A stretch of 64,000 nucleotides of DNA from Harmothoe impar. Its lineage: Eukaryota; Annelida; Polychaeta; Phyllodocida; Polynoidae. The stretch covers positions 15,491,166-15,555,165 of the forward strand of contig OX381717.1 in assembly GCA_947462335.1 (NCBI GenBank), in the 5' to 3' direction. Below the pieces are notes generated by a model. That model saw nothing but the letters and a program-made list of their open reading frames with translations, had not been told where the DNA came from and searched no databases. Position numbers and translations under genes: made by a program. The first letter of the stretch is position 1, and each line of letters begins with the position of its first letter. Positions 53,071 through 63,383 of this stretch are shown one piece after another.

Positions 53071-53250
53071 CCGGTCTCATTGACACCGGTCTCATTGACA
53101 CCGGTCTCATTGACACCGGTCTCATTGACACCGGTCTCATTGACACCGGTCTCATTGACACCGGTCTCATTGACACCGGTCTCATTGACACCGGTCTCAT
53201 TGACACCGGTCTCATTGACACCGGTCTCATTGACACCGGTCTCATTGAGG
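53071..53250. repeat. 15-bp minisatellite, 12 units
   Basis: Twelve head-to-tail copies of CCGGTCTCATTGACA, perfect except for the last two bases. It sits 7 bases beyond the stop codon of gene B, inside its 3' UTR. It is open in several frames (units read as MRPVS or NETGV on the minus strand), but the stop before it is in the gene's frame. Confidence 0.92.
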
Positions 53251-53256
53251 CGGAGT

Positions 53257-53537
53257 TTACATCTCACCGGTCACAGATTCAGCTTCGTGCTCTTTGTGAG
53301 ACCTACAGATGATGATATCTCCAGTGGCATCTTCCCTCAGCTCCTTCAGCTGATCCACCTCTCCCAGGCAGGGGTTCTCGATGTGATCCCAAACCACCGT
53401 TCTACAAGCGGAACTCTTGACGCTTTCAAAGCCGCTGTCGTTACCGTTAAAGATGGGTGTCAATACGGATGGGTCCTTCTCCCAGTCTCCGTGGTCGCAC
53501 GCCGTGTACACATTCTTGGTGTCTGTCGGGATGAGAT
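53257..53537 (-). CDS. Gene B exon 3
   Basis: Acceptor GGTTACTACAG then ATCTCATCCC, splitting the D codon of DLIPTDTK. Ends AESVTGEM and stop TAA. Confidence 0.82.
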
Positions 53538-55755
53538 CTGTAGTAACCAAAGAAACGACACATTTATTTATTTAGCTATAAAGAGAAAAAGAGGGTGTTT
53601 TTAAAAAAGAGCTGTGTTTCAGGCAACTCGACCCTATCTTCAAAATGGGGCAGACCCTAGAATTCTTCCTCAATTCTTCCTAATTATTTACTAATTAAAA
53701 TTTCTTTTTGATAACCCGCGAGTCGATGCAGCAATGCATGACTCATTTCTGTTTTTTTAGATTTCAGAATCAGGGAGTTTTGTGACTCTCTTAGGGAGTC
53801 AGGGCTCACCTGTTTTCTGCAGCTTTTTGAAAAGTTAAGCAACTTTAATCTGAATGATACAACAAAGTTGATTAATATTGTTCCCAGCTGCTGAGATAAG
53901 GCCATTGCAGAGGCGTAGGAAGCAAATCTTCATTGGGAGAGGGCACTGCAACCAACTTTTAATATTGGTTTTTATGCATGATGTATCATATAATACACGC
54001 TTATATTGGATAGTATAGAAAAGTAGTATTTGACCACTGTTGACCCCCTTTAGTTCTGATTGGGGGCCCAGGCCCCTCTGCCCCCACTTTTCCCTATGTA
54101 GGAGAGGTAAAAATTGGGAAAAGTGTAATTATATTACAGGTTTTGACAAATTTTCAGGTTGAGGACATGCCAACTATTCTAGTAGGCCCTAAATGAGTTG
54201 TACCTGTATACTCACCATCTAGGCCGTGCTATTATAATGGCCTGCACAGCAGTATCAATGTATCTATGAATTTACATACAATTTCTCTTATAGTGCAAAT
54301 GTACTATGTATCAAGTATGTTACCATTGGAATGGGGACATCTGCATCTACACACTTGCCAAATTACAAACTAAAACCATGTATATTTTATTCAAATATCA
54401 TGCATTAAACATGGCACATTCACGAAACACTCTTACTGAGACCCAGTAAAATCCATTTCCGAACTTTCTGTTACATTGGTATATGCTGATAAATGATGGG
54501 GGGAGGGGCTGGGGGGGGCTAAAAATATTCAGGCCCCCCTCCTCAGCGATTGGGGGGGTTTGGGCCCCCTGACCCTTTCCAATGCCACTGCATTGATCAA
54601 CTTTAGTGTTTGTTCAAAGTTGCTTAAATCGGAGGATTCATGCAGCATATAAACCACAGCTTTGCTCAATGCCTCCTGGCGCTGTCAGTCTGGAAAGACA
54701 CCAGTACCAGAAGACATTCAGGTTGATAACTAGGTACAATAAGCCGATGTCTTAGTCTATAGATATAGGCGCAGGGCAACATTTTTTTGGGTCACATAAT
54801 CCTATGTCAATATAATAATTATCTCACTATGATGTGTACATAATATGCATGTATGACCGCGCCCTACCTTTAGGGATGACCCATTGGCCGGCTTGTTGGT
54901 CAGGCTCTGCACCGAAACATTTGCTGTGTATACCAGCGTCAATGACCACTAAAGGCATCGTCTTGCACCGAAATAAAGGCACGTCAGCCTCTTCGGACCC
55001 TGAAAAAGAAAGCATGTATTTGATCCAGCAATTCATCAAAGCAGCTCCAGCTCACTGCCTTGCTGCATCATACTGACCCTGCGGGAGGGTATCAACCCCA
55101 CAGGGTCAGCCTGATGCATGAATGCAGCACTGGTGAGTCATTAAAGGGTTCAAGATAATGTTTAAATGGATTCTGACATTTTGCCTCCAGACATACAACA
55201 AATGATAATAATCTTCTCAAGAAAAAGGTCTGGGTTTGATAAATCTATTCCCAGAGAAGTTAGGAAATAAAATAAAAGCATAATTCAGGTGGTCTTACCA
55301 CCTGTAGCCCACGTGACTTCTATATATGTTTCTCATATTGTAAGGCACCTGATTTGGTGCACCATGTAGCCTTATTGATGCAACATTTTGTCCTTAACCA
55401 TAAGCCGTTCCCCCATGCTGATATTTTCACTAGATATACTGCACAAACGTTGGCATTTAAGCAAACACCTTAAACGCTTAAAGTCACTACTAAAGTGGTT
55501 TTAGGTTCAGTCAATACCGTGTAAATATCACTGAATGGTCATAGTGACATATAAGCAGCATATACTGGGATTAAAGATGCTTAAAATGTGACTTTAAGCA
55601 ATCCATCATTACTTAAATGCCAACATTCATGCAGTGTGACTGTGATCACTGTACTTACTCCTGACCGCTCCCTGGGCTGACGGCAGCTTGAAGCCATGGA
55701 CAGCCGTGATGCAGCATACTGCCGCTAGGAGCAGCACCAGTGTAGGGGACGACAT
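53257..55755 (-). CDS. Gene B: small secreted cysteine-containing protein (three exons)
   Basis: Exons 55755-55659, 54999-54868 and 53537-53257 join at GT-AG borders, both introns phase 1, into 169 residues. The start MSSPTLVLLLAAVCCITAVH is a secretory signal. The mature chain has six cysteines and shares RC...C...DLIPTDTK...TACD...NPC with gene A (33898-36049), so the two are tandem-type paralogs about 20 kb apart, now separated by a 12-kb retrotransposon. I do not recognise the family. Minus-strand CATATATAGCTCC near 55812-55824, about 60 bp before the start, is a likely TATA box. The 3' UTR carries a minisatellite. Confidence 0.8.
53538..54867 (-). other. Gene B intron 2
   Basis: 1330 bp, phase 1, absent in gene A. 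It contains a GTTTCAGGCAACTCGACCCT fragment of the 51069-52929 family near 53605-53665 and a C/G-rich block at 54500-54570. No other feature seen. Confidence 0.65.
54868..54999 (-). CDS. Gene B exon 2
   Basis: Encodes SEEADVPLFRCKTMPLVVID and onward to VIPK; acceptor CTTTTTCAG, donor AAAG then GTAGGG (non-optimal). Aligns with the start of gene A exon 2 (SVENDIWVRCDTRM). Confidence 0.8.
55055..55152. repeat. ATGCATGAATGCAGC-family fragment
   Basis: CTGACCCTGCGGGAGGG, CAGGGTCAGCCTGATGCATG and AATGCAGCACTGGTGAG; ends with AAAGGGTT. Left part missing. Confidence 0.6.
55437..55636. mobile_element. MITE with CACTGCATNAA...TTGGCATTTAAG termini, short copy
   Basis: Left ACTGCACAAACGTTGGCATT TAAG, right (inverted) CACTGCATGAATGTTGGCAT TTAAG. 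A larger relative is at 61621-62453. Confidence 0.72.
55659..55755 (-). CDS. Gene B exon 1 (signal peptide)
   Basis: 32 codons plus one base; donor AGGA then GTAAGT. Same context and phase as gene A exon 1. Confidence 0.82.
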
Positions 55756-55811
55756 CCTGACAGCTAATGGTGGAGGCACAGGGGGACATGGCATAAAACC
55801 AACACCACCTG

Positions 55812-55824
55812 GAGCTATATATGG
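55812..55824 (-). promoter_or_regulatory. Probable TATA box of gene B
   Basis: CATATATAGCTCC on the minus strand, 57-69 bases before the start codon, consistent with a short 5' UTR. Confidence 0.5.
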
Positions 55825-56308
55825 CAGGCCATTCTTGCGGAAGAAAAAAACATGGTTCCCTATTTTTTTCCCATACACACGACCACGTTGAGCTATATTA
55901 AAGAGGTGAAATATATCCCCTCCCCCCTCAAAAGCACCAATTTCGCCCCCCCCCTGAAATCCACCCATTCTGTTGTTAAAAATATACCACTTCCAATAGG
56001 ATAAAGTATCTCAAGAACTGCGCTCTCCCTAGGGATGGGGAGGGGGTTTGGTGGATTTTTCGCACAAGCTTGCCGATATATACAACGGTATTTGTGATCT
56101 ACTGTTAGTTTACAATATAAACCATGGTATTTTTGCCTTCACTATTTCCAGTATGCACAGTCATTTCACCAATGGCTTTCCATAGCAGCAGCTGCACATC
56201 AACCCACGCAGTCAAAGCCCGATTTTGAGCATCGATTAATTATTCTGTTTAAAGTGGAATATGAAATTCTGTTCAGAATTGTAAACCTTCAAGAATGGCA
56301 TGATGCCT

Positions 56309-56642
56309 CACTGTAAAAAGTTACTGTATTTAAATAGCACAATGTGCTGTATATTTACCGCATTTTTGGCTGTAGTTGATATTGCTCCACTATTTGCCGT
56401 ATGATTACAGCATTATGCACTGTAAATTGGGTCTACAGCAATGTTGCTATACATTTACAGTACATTCTGCTGTAGATTTCTGCCACTAGGTTTTTGTAGT
56501 AATTATTCCACCCAACCCTTTCCCGAGTCGAATAAACCCTCACAAACTCTCAAGACATGCTGTACACCTACAGCAAAATCTACTGGAACAAATGTTGCCA
56601 GAAACGTTTGCTGTAGGTGTACAGTACTTACTTCTTACAGTG
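56309..56642. mobile_element. TACAGCA-type inverted-repeat element, uninterrupted copy
   Basis: 334 bp from CACTGTAAAAAGTTACTG to CTTACTTCTTACAGTG. Reversed, it matches both halves of the split element at 5212-5527 and 10463-10999 but lacks about 500 bp of their middle. Confidence 0.8.
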
Positions 56643-56754
56643 CTGTTCACTTTTTAATTGTGATACCCAATGTCACATACTTATTAAACGGGCTTGGTCG
56701 ATGGAAAAGGTTGAAAGGAAACCCATATCATTTTAGGAATAAACTGTTATGACG

Positions 56755-56946
56755 TTCATGTAAAAATGTAGCACCGGTGAGTAAGTCACCAGGCAGTGCT
56801 GCATTATACCATACGTTTGCGAGTTTATCAACCACGTTAGGTCGGTGCATATGTTAATGCAACACTGCATAGTGATATACTTGCTAAGGCTGCATTCATG
56901 TATCATGACACTAAAGGCCATAGCATGTTTAATCCCAAAGGGGCTA
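56755..56946. repeat. ATGCATGAATGCAGC-family repeat, diverged
   Basis: CACCGGTGAGTAAGTCACCAG, GTGCTGCATTATACCATACG and GGCTGCATTCATGTATCATG blocks; ends AAAGGGGCTAAA. Confidence 0.55.
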
Positions 56947-57652
56947 AAATACTTTCAATTACACTGGAATAAAAGTGAGCATCAACCTGGCTCTCACTGT
57001 CACCAAAACTAATTTTTTCTCAGAGTCATTTCAACGAGAGTCAAGCTCACAGAGTTTTGCAATGAGCAGATTAAAGCACTAGGTGGCCCCAAACTCTTCA
57101 GAAGTGATAAAAATGTGTTAACAGACCAACTGAAAGTGCCCTGCAAACATAATAATGAAATGGACTCTAGACTCTCAACTTCCACATGAGCATGTTGTGC
57201 TGCAGTTCCCTGTTTTTATCTAAAACATTTTAAATAAACTCGTGAAACTCAGGAAATCTTGAAAAAAGTGCCTATCTAGGACTTCATGTTCATAGTTCTT
57301 GAGAATCAGTCTCTTGAAATACAATTTGTAATTCATCACACGTGCAGAGGTGGAAGCTTTTCTCGAGATGCATATAAGGCATTTGTGTTGTGTCATTTCC
57401 AAATGCTGTATACAGGGTATACTCAAGTACAGCATTACACTCTAAAGGCCACCACAGGTGATGTGCAATATTTACCCAAGTATTAAACTGAATCACAGAC
57501 ATCAATACTAAACAGCTGTCAGTCAGTCTGAGGCAGCTGCGAGGGGAGGGGGGGGGGGGTCAGAATATACTGTAATATTTGTTTTAGTGTTCGGGAAGTT
57601 ATAGATTTCAATACCACTGTAGGCCGTGTCTCATGAGATTGACACAATTGAA

Positions 57653-57718
57653 ACGTCTTTGACCGGGTGAAGTCTTTGACCAGGTGTAGTCTATGACTGG
57701 GTGTAGTCTTAGACCAGC
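57653..57718. repeat. Short tandem repeat, about four 18-bp units
   Basis: GTCTTTGACCGGGTGAA, GTCTTTGACCAGGTGTA, GTCTATGACTGGGTGTA and GTCTTAGACCAGC in a row. Confidence 0.7.
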
Positions 57719-58739
57719 AAGTTTCAAAAGGGCTGAGGTGGGGGCTATGTAGACAGATTTTTTTTTTGAATTTTTGATGAAAAATATCTCAAAATTTGAG
57801 AAATATTGACAAATTTGGTATCAAATTAAAGCTTTTGCTGTCAGTAATGCAGCCAGCTAGGAATATCTTGCATTTTGGGGATCAATAGGCACTGAATTGA
57901 TAAAATGTAAAATTTGATCGCGAAAAGTCTAAATTTTCCTATATATTTAAGCCCTAAGTAAAACAAAAAAATTAAATAAAAAACACCCTCGTCATATCTT
58001 TCACTGCTTGGTGATGAGAAACAACATTTTCTTTGAGTGACCTAAGTGATTTTATTTTTCCAAGGGAGTGAGTCTAAGAAAAACACATGATTATTCAGGT
58101 GAAAAATACACAGAGAAAATGAGAAAATAGTCTTTGTTTAATATATGTCTCCAGGCCCAATACCGGAATGGATATACTTATAATACATGCTTTTACTAAC
58201 TGACTAAAACTGTTGTCCATTGTTCGGGCATGGCACAGACTGAACAAGTATTTGCTAGTGGTGATCAAACTCTCTGCTATCAATATAATGCCATGTTGTA
58301 CAAACAGTGATGCAACCCCCCCCCCCCCCCGTGTTGGACACAAGCAGCATATGGCGCAGTGGGCTGAGTTTGAGTTTGAGTTTGGTAACATTTTTTTCTG
58401 CGGTATTGCACCACGTCTCTCAAAAAGAGCCAATATCACACATACAAAAGATCATAGATATATCACAATGAATTTTTAAGTATAATCCAGATACTGATCG
58501 CTTACAGATACAGTACACAGTAAACACGAAAGACAGTAAAGGGATCTAATTAGTGGATAAATGATTATGATTTGAGTAGTATACAAGCTAAGCACATATA
58601 CCTCGGTTTGGCAAGGTTTCCATTGGGGTGTAAAGTCATCGCTATTCAATACCCAGGCTGACAACTTTACTGGAAATGTTGAGTTTTCAAACACGCAATT
58701 TAGCTTTTATTATTGGCCTAGAATATGTGTAGTTTGTCT

Positions 58740-58860
58740 ACACTGTAAAAAAAATGTCGTCAAAATGACGGTGAATCTCCGGCAACTTTCGGGACATCGC
58801 TTTCAGCGTTTATTTCACGGGGACCTGTCACCGTTAATTTGACGGAGATTCAGCGTTCTC
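58740..58860. repeat. Possible transposon end, CACTGTAAAAAA type
   Basis: ACACTGTAAAAAAAATGTCG followed by repeated TGACGG / GACGGTGAATCTCC words. Resembles the terminal sequence of the 5212 family, but I find no matching right end. Confidence 0.35.
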
Positions 58861-59274
58861 AATTTACAGAGATTCTGTGTTTATTTAGCAGTAGTATTAC
58901 GGTATCTTAATGTTTAAATATACGGTTATTCACTGTTTTATCGAACAACTACAATGAATCAGCGTTTTGTTTCCACATGATGTGACTAATATTTAACATG
59001 ATTTTACGGTAAATCCATGTCTGTTCAACGAGGTCCCAGTTTTTATGGCACAGATTCACCGTTATTTGTATGATTTTTCCTTGTTGTTTACTAGAAAATT
59101 ATCCACTTTCCTTGCTAGCCATATGTGGGATGTTATGTGAAAAGGGGCCTTATTACAGGGTTCATTAAGTTTCCTTTTTCCTGGACCATGTCACATATAT
59201 TGCTGAATTATTTATATACTGGCTGATGATTAATCGGTATTCAAAGTGTGAAAAGGCTATATAGAAAATATAGA

Positions 59275-59415
59275 GAGATAAATTTATTATACCAATGATG
59301 AATTGATCAATAAACAGGAAAACCAGTTTTCGGGATGACAGAAGTAAACATTTTATTCAGATAAACCGTCACTACAGTTCCGGCCGGATGGGCCTTCTTC
59401 AGGTGAAGATATATA
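59275..59415. repeat. Possible retroelement fragment
   Basis: ACCGTCACTACAGTTCCGGC followed by CGGATGGGCCTTCTTCAGG has the form of a motif that often sits near the ends of Penelope-like or LINE elements (GAAGAAGGCC...GGAACTGTAGTGA inverted). Weak, motif-level evidence. Confidence 0.25.
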
Positions 59416-60999
59416 GAAAATAATTCACCAAAAAGAACACAGTGTATAACTTATGCAACAGTTTATTCCAATTTTAGCACACACGCATATATGTAATGAT
59501 ATATAGATTGGCTGGTGCTCTCTTGTATATCCCAGTAATCCATTTGTTTGACAAATATATTTGGGGTGGCACTATGGGAGTGCTCATTTTTTCAACAACA
59601 GGGGTGGGGGTCATTGGCAGATTTGAGAGGGGGAACCAACAGATATTTGGGGCCTTTTTGAGGTAGGGTTTTAGGGTAAATAATAATCAATTTTGGTATC
59701 AATTTAGTATTTAATCATTGCCTTAAGAGATTTTCGTATATAATTTGACTGACATATGGCTACCTTATTGCCTCCATATATGATGAAATCCAGTAAGGTA
59801 TTGACATGAATATTAAGTGGGAATTTAAAAAAGCATATTATATACCATTTATATGAAAATTGTCTGTTTATAATTCAAAAACCTTAAAAAGAATGTTCTT
59901 GTTCTATTCTCATGATATTTGCATTCCATAATACTACAGCTAGACTATTGTATCAATAAACCTGTTGAATAAAATTATTCTGATCCAATGATGCCTAATA
60001 TGTCTAATTTTATCAAAGCAATGATTTGATATCAATTCAATACTAAATCTAATAATCCACTCATAATGTGCTTAATATTTTTGCTTGGGGCCTAAATATA
60101 TAGGAAAATTAAGACTTTTCATGATAAATTTTTATATTTTAGTAATTCAGTGTTTATAGATCCCCAAAGGTTGTTATAATGCAATTTATTCCTAGCTGAC
60201 TGCATTACCGACAGCATAAGCTTTAGTTGGTACCAAACTTGCCAATATTTCTTCAATTTTAGCATATTTTTTATCAAAATTGTAAAAAAAAGTTTTCCCC
60301 AAATCACAATTTTTATGATGTGCAGGGTAATGAAAAACGTTTTTTTGAGTGGCCTTAAGCAGATGTATAATATGTACATACTTAATACATATCTCCTGCA
60401 CTATAGATGCGAAAGGTTCAGTCTCTTGACCTTGGGCCAATTTTTTCATCTCTGACCGGGTGCCAGCATAGAAGGAAAGTTTGCATCAAGTCAGTAAACA
60501 CTGGTGAACTGACAGGGATAGCATAAATGAACAATCATCTTTAAAGCGGAGCATCCAATATTAAAGCTTTTGTGTTAAATATTTCAATTAATATGTCCAA
60601 TCAAATAAAGCCATACTTTTACTGTTTTTTTTCAGGAGGATGTTCTCACAATTCTCTTCAACCTCATTTGCTCAAACTGCTGTCCTGCAACATGCCTTCC
60701 TTGTAATACAAATATACGCTGACACTTTCCTCATACCTCTACTTCTAGTCCAATAAAGTTCTCTTCTTTATTATTGTTTGAGTCTTTAAAGCATTACTAC
60801 AATCTTCATGCTGCTTATAATTACAATAAAAGAGACATGATTGACTTAACTACGATGATCCGACAGGACAGAATTTTTCACGACCACTGTATCCCTGACT
60901 TGCAGTGGTGTGTAGGAGTATGTTTGCTTAGATACCTGCATAGAGAGATTCTGTAGACAAAACCAATATGGCCTCGAGAAATATCGCTATAACGTAGAT

Positions 61000-61056
61000 A
61001 TTTTCGCGCAGCTAGCACCTTAAGGTATTTTTGCGCAGCTAGCACCTAAAGGCATT
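61000..61056. repeat. Tandem duplication of about 28 bp
   Basis: TTTCGCGCAGCTAGCACCTTAA then TTTTGCGCAGCTAGCACCTAAA in direct succession. Confidence 0.7.
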
Positions 61057-61267
61057 TTCAGCTGCAATCAGGGATCCTCAGGTACATGCCAGTTTTTACA
61101 GTTTTTCAATAGGACAATTATTGATGGTTTTACAGCCAAAAATTATTGTTCAAATATTTTGCCCCCATGCCCCTTCCAACACAGACTTTATAGTCTATGG
61201 TCACATCAGGAGCCACATAACATCCACGTTATCATAATAATAGGCAATATCTTCGTGCACATTATAT

Positions 61268-61295
61268 TTTCGCGCACATACCTATGTGCGCGAAA
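61268..61295. repeat. Perfect 13-bp hairpin
   Basis: TTTCGCGCACATA, CC, TATGTGCGCGAAA: a perfect stem with a two-base centre. Confidence 0.8.
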
Positions 61296-61478
61296 TGCGC
61301 AAAAGTATGTACAGAGCGAAAAATAATACATTTACAGTAACCGGGCGTTGAGCGGCATTGAGGTTAACAACTCTGAATGAAACAAGTAATGCTTCAACAT
61401 CACCGTTATAATGATAAAAAACAAAACACCACAACTAATAATCTTGAATATGTACAGCCCTTGTTTTGCTATTTGTAG

Positions 61479-61597
61479 CGGATTCAACTGTGCCGGTGTG
61501 AGTGTACAACTGTTTGCACAACAACTATTCCGGAATAACTTTGTAGCGATCTACGTGGTTCGCATTCAGATCACTATATCCTGTGTTGTTTCGCCAG
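61479..61597 (+). CDS. Gene C, upstream exon (putative)
   Basis: 119 bp between acceptor GCTATTTGTAG and donor CCAG then GTGAGT. Its only open frame encodes GFNCAGVSVQLFAQQLFRNN and FVAIYVVRIQITISCVVSP, and its end phase (1) fits the acceptor of the exon at 62963 exactly, giving an uninterrupted frame. It has two cysteines and a hydrophobic beta-like C-terminal half. It begins at phase 2, so at least one more exon lies upstream; I could not find it. Family not recognised. Confidence 0.5.
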
Positions 61598-62962
61598 GTG
61601 AGTGTGGTAAATCTTCCATACACTGCATCAACATTGGCATTTAAGCAGACTTGCATTGCTTAAGGTCATTTAGTGGCATTAAGTTCCGTATATATACCAT
61701 GTTGGTCATATTGACATTTTATTGGATTAGTTGGCATTGAATGGAATTCAAGATGCTTATATGGTGACTTAAGGATGCAGTTCACTCTAATTCGGTTGTA
61801 CACATTATCCTACACTATTTTTATGCATACTTGTTAAAACTATCCACAGAACATATAATTTTGTTCATAATTGATACCTCTTTATAATTAATTCCATTTA
61901 ACGGAGTTTCGGAAGCCATGGAATGTCAATGGAACAAAAACGTTCTTTTTTTAGCTTCTTTTTCTCTCAATTGCATTATGGGATAGAAAGGGAAGTCAAT
62001 GCTTATGTTTATTGATTAGAAAGTAATATTAGTGTGATTTCCTAGGACGTTTTTTTTCTTGTTTTGATATTCCAATTATTTAGGTCTGCAGAGCTGTTAA
62101 AAGTTGTATAGTTGCCCAAAAAATGTAATTTTTGAGCAGAAATGGGCGAAAATAGGGGAAAAACACGATTTTTGACCAATTCAAAGTAACTCTATTCTAT
62201 CCCATAATGCAATTGAGAGTAAAATAAGCTAAAAAAGAACTTTTTCGTTCCATTTACATTCTAAAGGTTTCAAAACCTCACAAAATGGAACTTATTTGAA
62301 AGAGGTATTAAAAACAGTCAAAATGACATGTAATACGCATATCTTCACCACATCTGTGCAAAATAGTGGCCATAAATGTGTTGATCTGGCCTAGGATGAA
62401 GTGCGTCCTTAAATCGGTTCAGTCTTTCCTTAAATGCCAACATTTATGCAGTGATACTGTAGGTAGGCACCTTTGCAATATAAATTTTAGTGTTTTACTA
62501 AAAATCATTATACAAAAGGTTACAAAGGTACAGAATATTGTCAGGTGACTGACATAGTTAAAATGGACGGAAGACTCCATTTGATTATGATGACAATGTC
62601 CACCTGACAATATGATTCCCAAAGTTTTGAATCATGCTCAAAATAACTTCACAACCCCTAAGATAATACATGCCATTTATGGGAATCTTATATTATGTTA
62701 CAGGCAGGCATGGGGACATATAAATATAACCCAGACCCCTCTCTAAAACATGTTTAAAATTTCCAAATGCCACCCACTTCACTCTACAGGTATCAACATG
62801 CTGGCCTACCCTCTCTTCTCAAAACAATAAGCCATCAACTCCATGTTGTAAAATAACAGACACATTTTGTTTCGATGTAAAGTTTTGAGGCCCTAAGGGC
62901 CATATCTCATTTGAATAGTTTGATTGTGTTTTTTATATCGTGTGTTGTTCTATATACAACAG
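61598..62962 (+). other. Gene C intron
   Basis: 1365 bp, phase 1; mostly the inverted-repeat element at 61621-62453, which begins 23 bp after the donor. The last 500 bp are AT-rich without features. Confidence 0.5.
61621..62453. mobile_element. MITE with CACTGCATNAA...TTGGCATTTAAG termini, long copy
   Basis: Left CACTGCATCAACATTGGCAT TTAAGCA, right (inverted) CACTGCATAAATGTTGGCAT TTAAG. A second, inner inverted pair (CAATTGCATTATGGGATAGA near 61968 and its inverse near 62197) suggests one element inside another. Non-coding. Confidence 0.75.
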
Positions 62963-63383
62963 CTTCAGATGTACCGGCAGCAAACCTTGATCCAGCTATG
63001 GCCACCAGTACTGATGTACAGTTACCGGCCAATGTCATACAGGACTTTCTGCTGGCAAACTTCAACAATCTGACCCTATCTGTGACTACCTGCTGTTCAG
63101 CAGGCATCATTCCCGCCTGCTGCAATGTTAATGTTTCAAGTAGCGTAACCATCGGTCCGGTCAATGGTACTGTAGAGATTCCCCCTGAGTTCACAACAAC
63201 AACAACAACAACAAGATCAACAACAAGATCAACTACAACTCCCGCTTTTACTATAAGGCCTGTTCAGCCCGCACCAACTAGACAGAGCTATATCGCAGCA
63301 ATCTGGGGCAGTGTAGGGGCGGCCGTGTTATTTGTTATCATAGTGGTTGTTGTCATGTTACTCGGGACTGGAGCATGCAATCG
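62963..63383 (+). CDS. Gene C: membrane glycoprotein, transmembrane exon
   Basis: Acceptor CTATATACAACAG, donor AATCG then GTAAGT. It encodes an ectodomain starting SDVPAANLDPAMATSTDVQL with paired cysteines (TTCC, PACC) and three N-glycosylation sequons (NLT, NVS, NGT), a Thr-rich mucin-like stalk (TTTTTTRSTTRSTTT), and a transmembrane helix, AVLFVIIVVVVMLLGTGAC, at the end. This is a type I surface protein whose cytoplasmic tail must lie in exons beyond the window or past 63383. The frame upstream of the acceptor has no ATG, which supports an internal exon. Family not recognised. Confidence 0.68.

Larger units (their letters stand above)
55000..55658 (-). other. Gene B intron 1
   Basis: 659 bp, phase 1. 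It holds an ATGCATGAATGCAGC-family fragment at about 55055-55152 and a short inverted-repeat element at 55437-55636, which ends about 20 bp from the exon 1 donor. Confidence 0.65.
55830..61478. other. Non-coding region between gene B and gene C
   Basis: No exon that I can defend. Separately listed repeats lie at 56309-56642, 56755-56946, 57653-57718, 58740-58860, 59275-59415, 61000-61056 and 61268-61295. A single arm of the AGGGAGTG family is at 59574-59620 and another near 55960-55995. The intervals 56947-57540, 57730-58735 and 59630-60990 are AT-rich and show nothing recognisable; undetected upstream exons of gene C could hide here. Confidence 0.5.

Noticed and set aside
53071..53250. Possible CRISPR-like array
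   Set aside because: Head-to-tail 15-bp units without spacers in an animal 3' UTR; a minisatellite.
53001..53267. Open frames reading MRPVS or NETGV repeats on the minus strand
   Set aside because: They are the 15-bp minisatellite read in open frames; the gene B stop precedes it in the gene's own frame and there is no independent start or splice evidence.
58213..58479. Possible upstream exon of gene C (RLNKYLLVVIKLSAINIMPCC)
   Set aside because: Looks superficially like the gene C exons but lacks a donor of the needed phase.
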